DNA from: Chrysochromulina tobinii
Taxonomy: Eukaryota > Haptophyta > Prymnesiales > Chrysochromulinaceae
Assembly: GCA_001275005.1 (NCBI GenBank)
Contig: JWZX01001442.1
Span: 1 to 17,420, forward strand
DNA length: 17,420 nt
Reading direction: 5' to 3'
Below are positions 15,891 through 17,420 of the stretch, piece after piece. Positions within the stretch are counted from its first letter, which is position 1. Each line of letters opens with the position of its first letter. The translations under genes and the position numbers were made by a program. Below the pieces are notes generated by a model. The model was not told where the DNA came from and ran no database searches. It saw only the letters and a program-made list of their open reading frames with translations.

Positions 15891-17021
15891 ATGACGCCGG
15901 CAGTTCGCCACTACCTCCGCTTCTGCGTGTTCGGCAGGCACGTGTCGCCGATGCGAGAGACGGATGTGTCGGACCCGCTCGCCATGAAAGTGGCGGACGA
16001 AGCGTTCCTGATGGACTTCGCGCTGTGGCTAGTGCTGTCGAAGCCTTCGGGCCGCTCGATCAGCGTCAACACCGCGGCCAAGTACGTCAGTACCGTCAAG
16101 GCGTGGCACCTGCGGAGGTTCCATCGCCGCATCGGCGCTGACCTTGAGCTCGCTAGTCTCAAGGACATGCTGAAGGGCATGCGTCGAGAGATTGGCGTTC
16201 CCCCGAGAAGGGTGAGGTATGGCGTGCGCACGCAGGACCTAGCCAAGGCGATGTCCACCGCGTACGCGCCGCTGGCGCACGACGTCGGCGACGACACCGA
16301 GCGCCTCAACCGGCTCAACAAGAAGGCGGCGCTCTCGACCGCTTTCTGCGGGCTGCTACGGGCGGCCGAGATGGCGCTCCAACCCGGTGAGACCTGGCAC
16401 CCTGAGCTCAACCTGAGCCGGGCGGACGTCAAGTTCCACTACGACGAGCACGGCGCGCTATACGCCGTGCTTATGATGAGGCCGTGCAAGAACGGGAAGT
16501 ACATGCGCGGCAAGACGGTGCCCATCGTCCTCGCGGGCGGCGGCACCCTCATCGACCCGGTGAGCGCCCTTTGGGAGCTCTACGCCGGGGACCCAGTGCC
16601 CGAGGCGGTCGAGCACGTCACACCCCTGTTTCGCGTACGCAGCCGCGGCGCAACAGGGTCCCTTACTGTCGATCAGGTGCGCATCGAGGTGAAGACCTTG
16701 ATGAGCAACCTCGGGCTCGACCCGGCGCGCTTCGGAGCGCACAGCCTGCGCATCGGCGGCGCGACGGCGGCGGCGGCGGCCGGCGTGCCGCCATCGGTCA
16801 TCCGCGTGATGGGCCGGTGGAACTCGGACATATTCGAGATCTACACCCGCCTCACGCAGCAGGCGGCGGCCCGCATGACGGGCGTCATCGGCTCAACCGC
16901 CTTCGACGACCTGGAACGCGGCGCGTTCCACACGGAGGAGCTCGAGCTTCTCCCCTCGGAGATGGACGTGGCACCCGAGTTCGACGGCAACGACGAGCTC
17001 GATGACGACACGTTCTACTAA
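15891..17021 (+). CDS. Tyrosine recombinase/integrase of the terminal-repeat element
   Basis: 376 aa from the ATG at 15891. The enzyme cuts and rejoins DNA through a 3'-phosphotyrosine link. The N-terminal core-binding part is helical (residues 1-100; NTAAKYVSTVKAWHLRR at 60-76). In the catalytic domain Arg157 (FCGLLRAAE), a Lys in the PCKNGKYMRGK turn (200-208), His284 and Arg287 (GAHSLRIGGAT), Trp310 (MGRWNSD) and nucleophile Tyr318 (IFEIYTR) are all in place, so it should be active. The tail is acidic (EFDGNDELDDDTFY). No GCR1-type DNA-binding domain, as in fungal Cryptons, and no zinc finger is seen. The start lies just past the left terminal repeat, so that repeat probably holds its promoter. 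The uninterrupted frame suggests recent mobility. Confidence 0.9.
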   Translation: MTPAVRHYLRFCVFGRHVSPMRETDVSDPLAMKVADEAFLMDFALWLVLSKPSGRSISVNTAAKYVSTVKAWHLRRFHRRIGADLELASLKDMLKGMRREIGVPPRRVRYGVRTQDLAKAMSTAYAPLAHDVGDDTERLNRLNKKAALSTAFCGLLRAAEMALQPGETWHPELNLSRADVKFHYDEHGALYAVLMMRPCKNGKYMRGKTVPIVLAGGGTLIDPVSALWELYAGDPVPEAVEHVTPLFRVRSRGATGSLTVDQVRIEVKTLMSNLGLDPARFGAHSLRIGGATAAAAAGVPPSVIRVMGRWNSDIFEIYTRLTQQAAARMTGVIGSTAFDDLERGAFHTEELELLPSEMDVAPEFDGNDELDDDTFY

Positions 17022-17024
17022 AAA

Positions 17025-17048
17025 GGGCACCCGCGCGAGCGGGTGCTT
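17025..17048 (+). terminator. GNRA-capped hairpin just after the recombinase stop
   Basis: Stem GCACCCGC (17027-17034), loop GCGA (17035-17038) and stem GCGGGTGC (17039-17046), extendable by two G-U pairs, begin 3 nt after the TAA. No T tract follows, so it is not a normal intrinsic terminator. It may form the mRNA 3' end or stabilise it. Confidence 0.5.
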
Positions 17049-17130
17049 GCTATACATCGCTATGCTGACAGCGGAGCGATATGAGACGGCCAGCGGCCCT
17101 CTCTACCACCCATCCAACCAACCAACCCGT

Positions 17131-17332
17131 ACCGGCAGCAGCGCTGTGGCCCTTATGCCGGCGCTCGACGCGCCGGGCGCTTAGCCGCAGTGGTGTGTGG
17201 GCCTCCAGGGGCTTGCCGGTGCACCGAGGGCGGTGAGGGGGGGGGGGGCGCGGCGCGGCCGCGGGGGGTTCCCCGGTCCGTCGTGAGGTCATTCTGGCCT
17301 AACCCAACTCGTGTTACGAATGCTCAAGTTGG
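17131..17332 (-). repeat. Right inverted terminal repeat
   Basis: Reverse complement of the left repeat, from ACCGGCAG to CAAGTTGG. It contains a run of 12 G (17237-17248) where the left copy has an interrupted C run of 11. Confidence 0.92.
17304..17332. other. Candidate recombinase core site, right end
   Basis: CCAACTCG and CAAGTTGG flank the same 13-bp spacer, in inverted orientation to the left end. All 29 bases match the left copy. Confidence 0.45.
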
Positions 17333-17420
17333 ACTGCCGCTTGACCCCAACAGTTAAGCGGCCGTGAACTCAACGTGTGATGAGACTGTTGGCAGAGCTA
17401 CCACAGGGGCCCAACCAGGG
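17333..17420. other. Right flank of the element
   Basis: 88 bp up to the window edge with no gene. It has small inverted repeats (GCCGCTT 17336-17342 with AAGCGGC 17356-17362; CCAACAGT 17347-17354 with ACTGTTGG 17385-17392) that may belong to the insertion site. Confidence 0.4.

Larger units (their letters stand above)
15688..17332 (+). mobile_element. Tyrosine-recombinase element with ~200-bp inverted terminal repeats
   Basis: The element is about 1,645 bp. The left repeat (15688-15888) and the reverse complement of the right repeat (17131-17332) match over their full length with about 12 substitutions and one length change in a C run. Between them lies a single gene for a tyrosine recombinase with all catalytic residues intact. 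Its ATG lies 3 bp inside the left repeat's inner edge. I see no target-site duplication, as expected for tyrosine recombinases. No reverse transcriptase, gag, capsid or helicase is present. It could be a trimmed DIRS-type element, a minimal relic of a Polinton-like or virophage-like element, or a distinct class of Crypton-like transposon with inverted repeats. Confidence 0.85.

Noticed and set aside
15728-16141. Frame running from the left terminal repeat into the recombinase
   Set aside because: It starts at GTG, is Pro/Arg-rich, and the same frame reappears from the right repeat simply because the repeats are inverted copies.
17025-17048. Classical rho-independent terminator
   Set aside because: The hairpin is strong but no T run follows, and the surroundings are eukaryotic.
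15675-17345. Target-site duplication around the mobile element
   Set aside because: The bases outside the two repeats do not match each other. This fits a tyrosine recombinase but gives no support for a transposase-type insertion.
1-17420. tRNA, rRNA or CRISPR genes
   Set aside because: No cloverleaf with a T-loop motif, rRNA signature or spaced repeat array was seen by eye on either strand.

Overview
The window looks like nuclear DNA of a GC-rich unicellular eukaryote, most likely a marine alga; a haptophyte is my best guess, but the sequence alone does not prove it. The grounds are eukaryote-type protein families: a DHHC S-acyltransferase, an EGLN/PHD-type prolyl hydroxylase, a folate-biopterin transporter and a mitochondrial PDK-type kinase. 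One GT-AG intron can be placed confidently. Genes lie on both strands with short gaps, and there are no operon-style ribosome binding sites. Start codons were therefore chosen as ATG only.

Layout from left to right. Bases 1-1703 hold a divergent pair of unrecognised genes (minus 860 to the left edge, plus 1044-1703). The plus one contains a plausible histone fold and the minus one a weaker H2A-like stretch. Bases 2084-3976 hold a second divergent pair: a PDK/BCKDK-like GHKL kinase (minus) and a DUF1810 protein (plus). Base 4466 starts a multi-spanning membrane protein. Bases 5928-9253 (minus) carry a large alpha/beta hydrolase of about 1,100 residues whose frame is broken near 8095-8141. Bases 9434-11359 (minus) carry a folate-biopterin (BT1) transporter. 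From 11551 the genes run on the plus strand: an EGLN-like 2-oxoglutarate oxygenase, a DHHC S-acyltransferase with a 103-nt intron, and a Cys-rich single-pass membrane protein. A repeat-rich stretch of about 1 kb follows.

The right end (15688-17332) is a compact mobile element. It has inverted terminal repeats of about 201 bp that are roughly 93-94% alike by eye, and a single intact tyrosine-recombinase gene with all its catalytic residues. Its outermost 29 bp form an imperfect palindrome like a recombinase core site, and a GNRA-capped hairpin sits 3 nt after the recombinase stop codon. This is the strongest candidate for an undescribed system: classical Cryptons lack such repeats, DIRS elements carry more genes, and Polinton-like viruses are much larger.

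The host genes do not form an obvious single pathway. Three gene pairs are arranged divergently over 60-210 bp (histone-like pair, kinase/DUF1810, transporter/hydroxylase), which suggests shared promoters. The DHHC enzyme next to a membrane protein with a juxtamembrane Cys-Cys pair is a possible enzyme/substrate pairing, but this is inference only.
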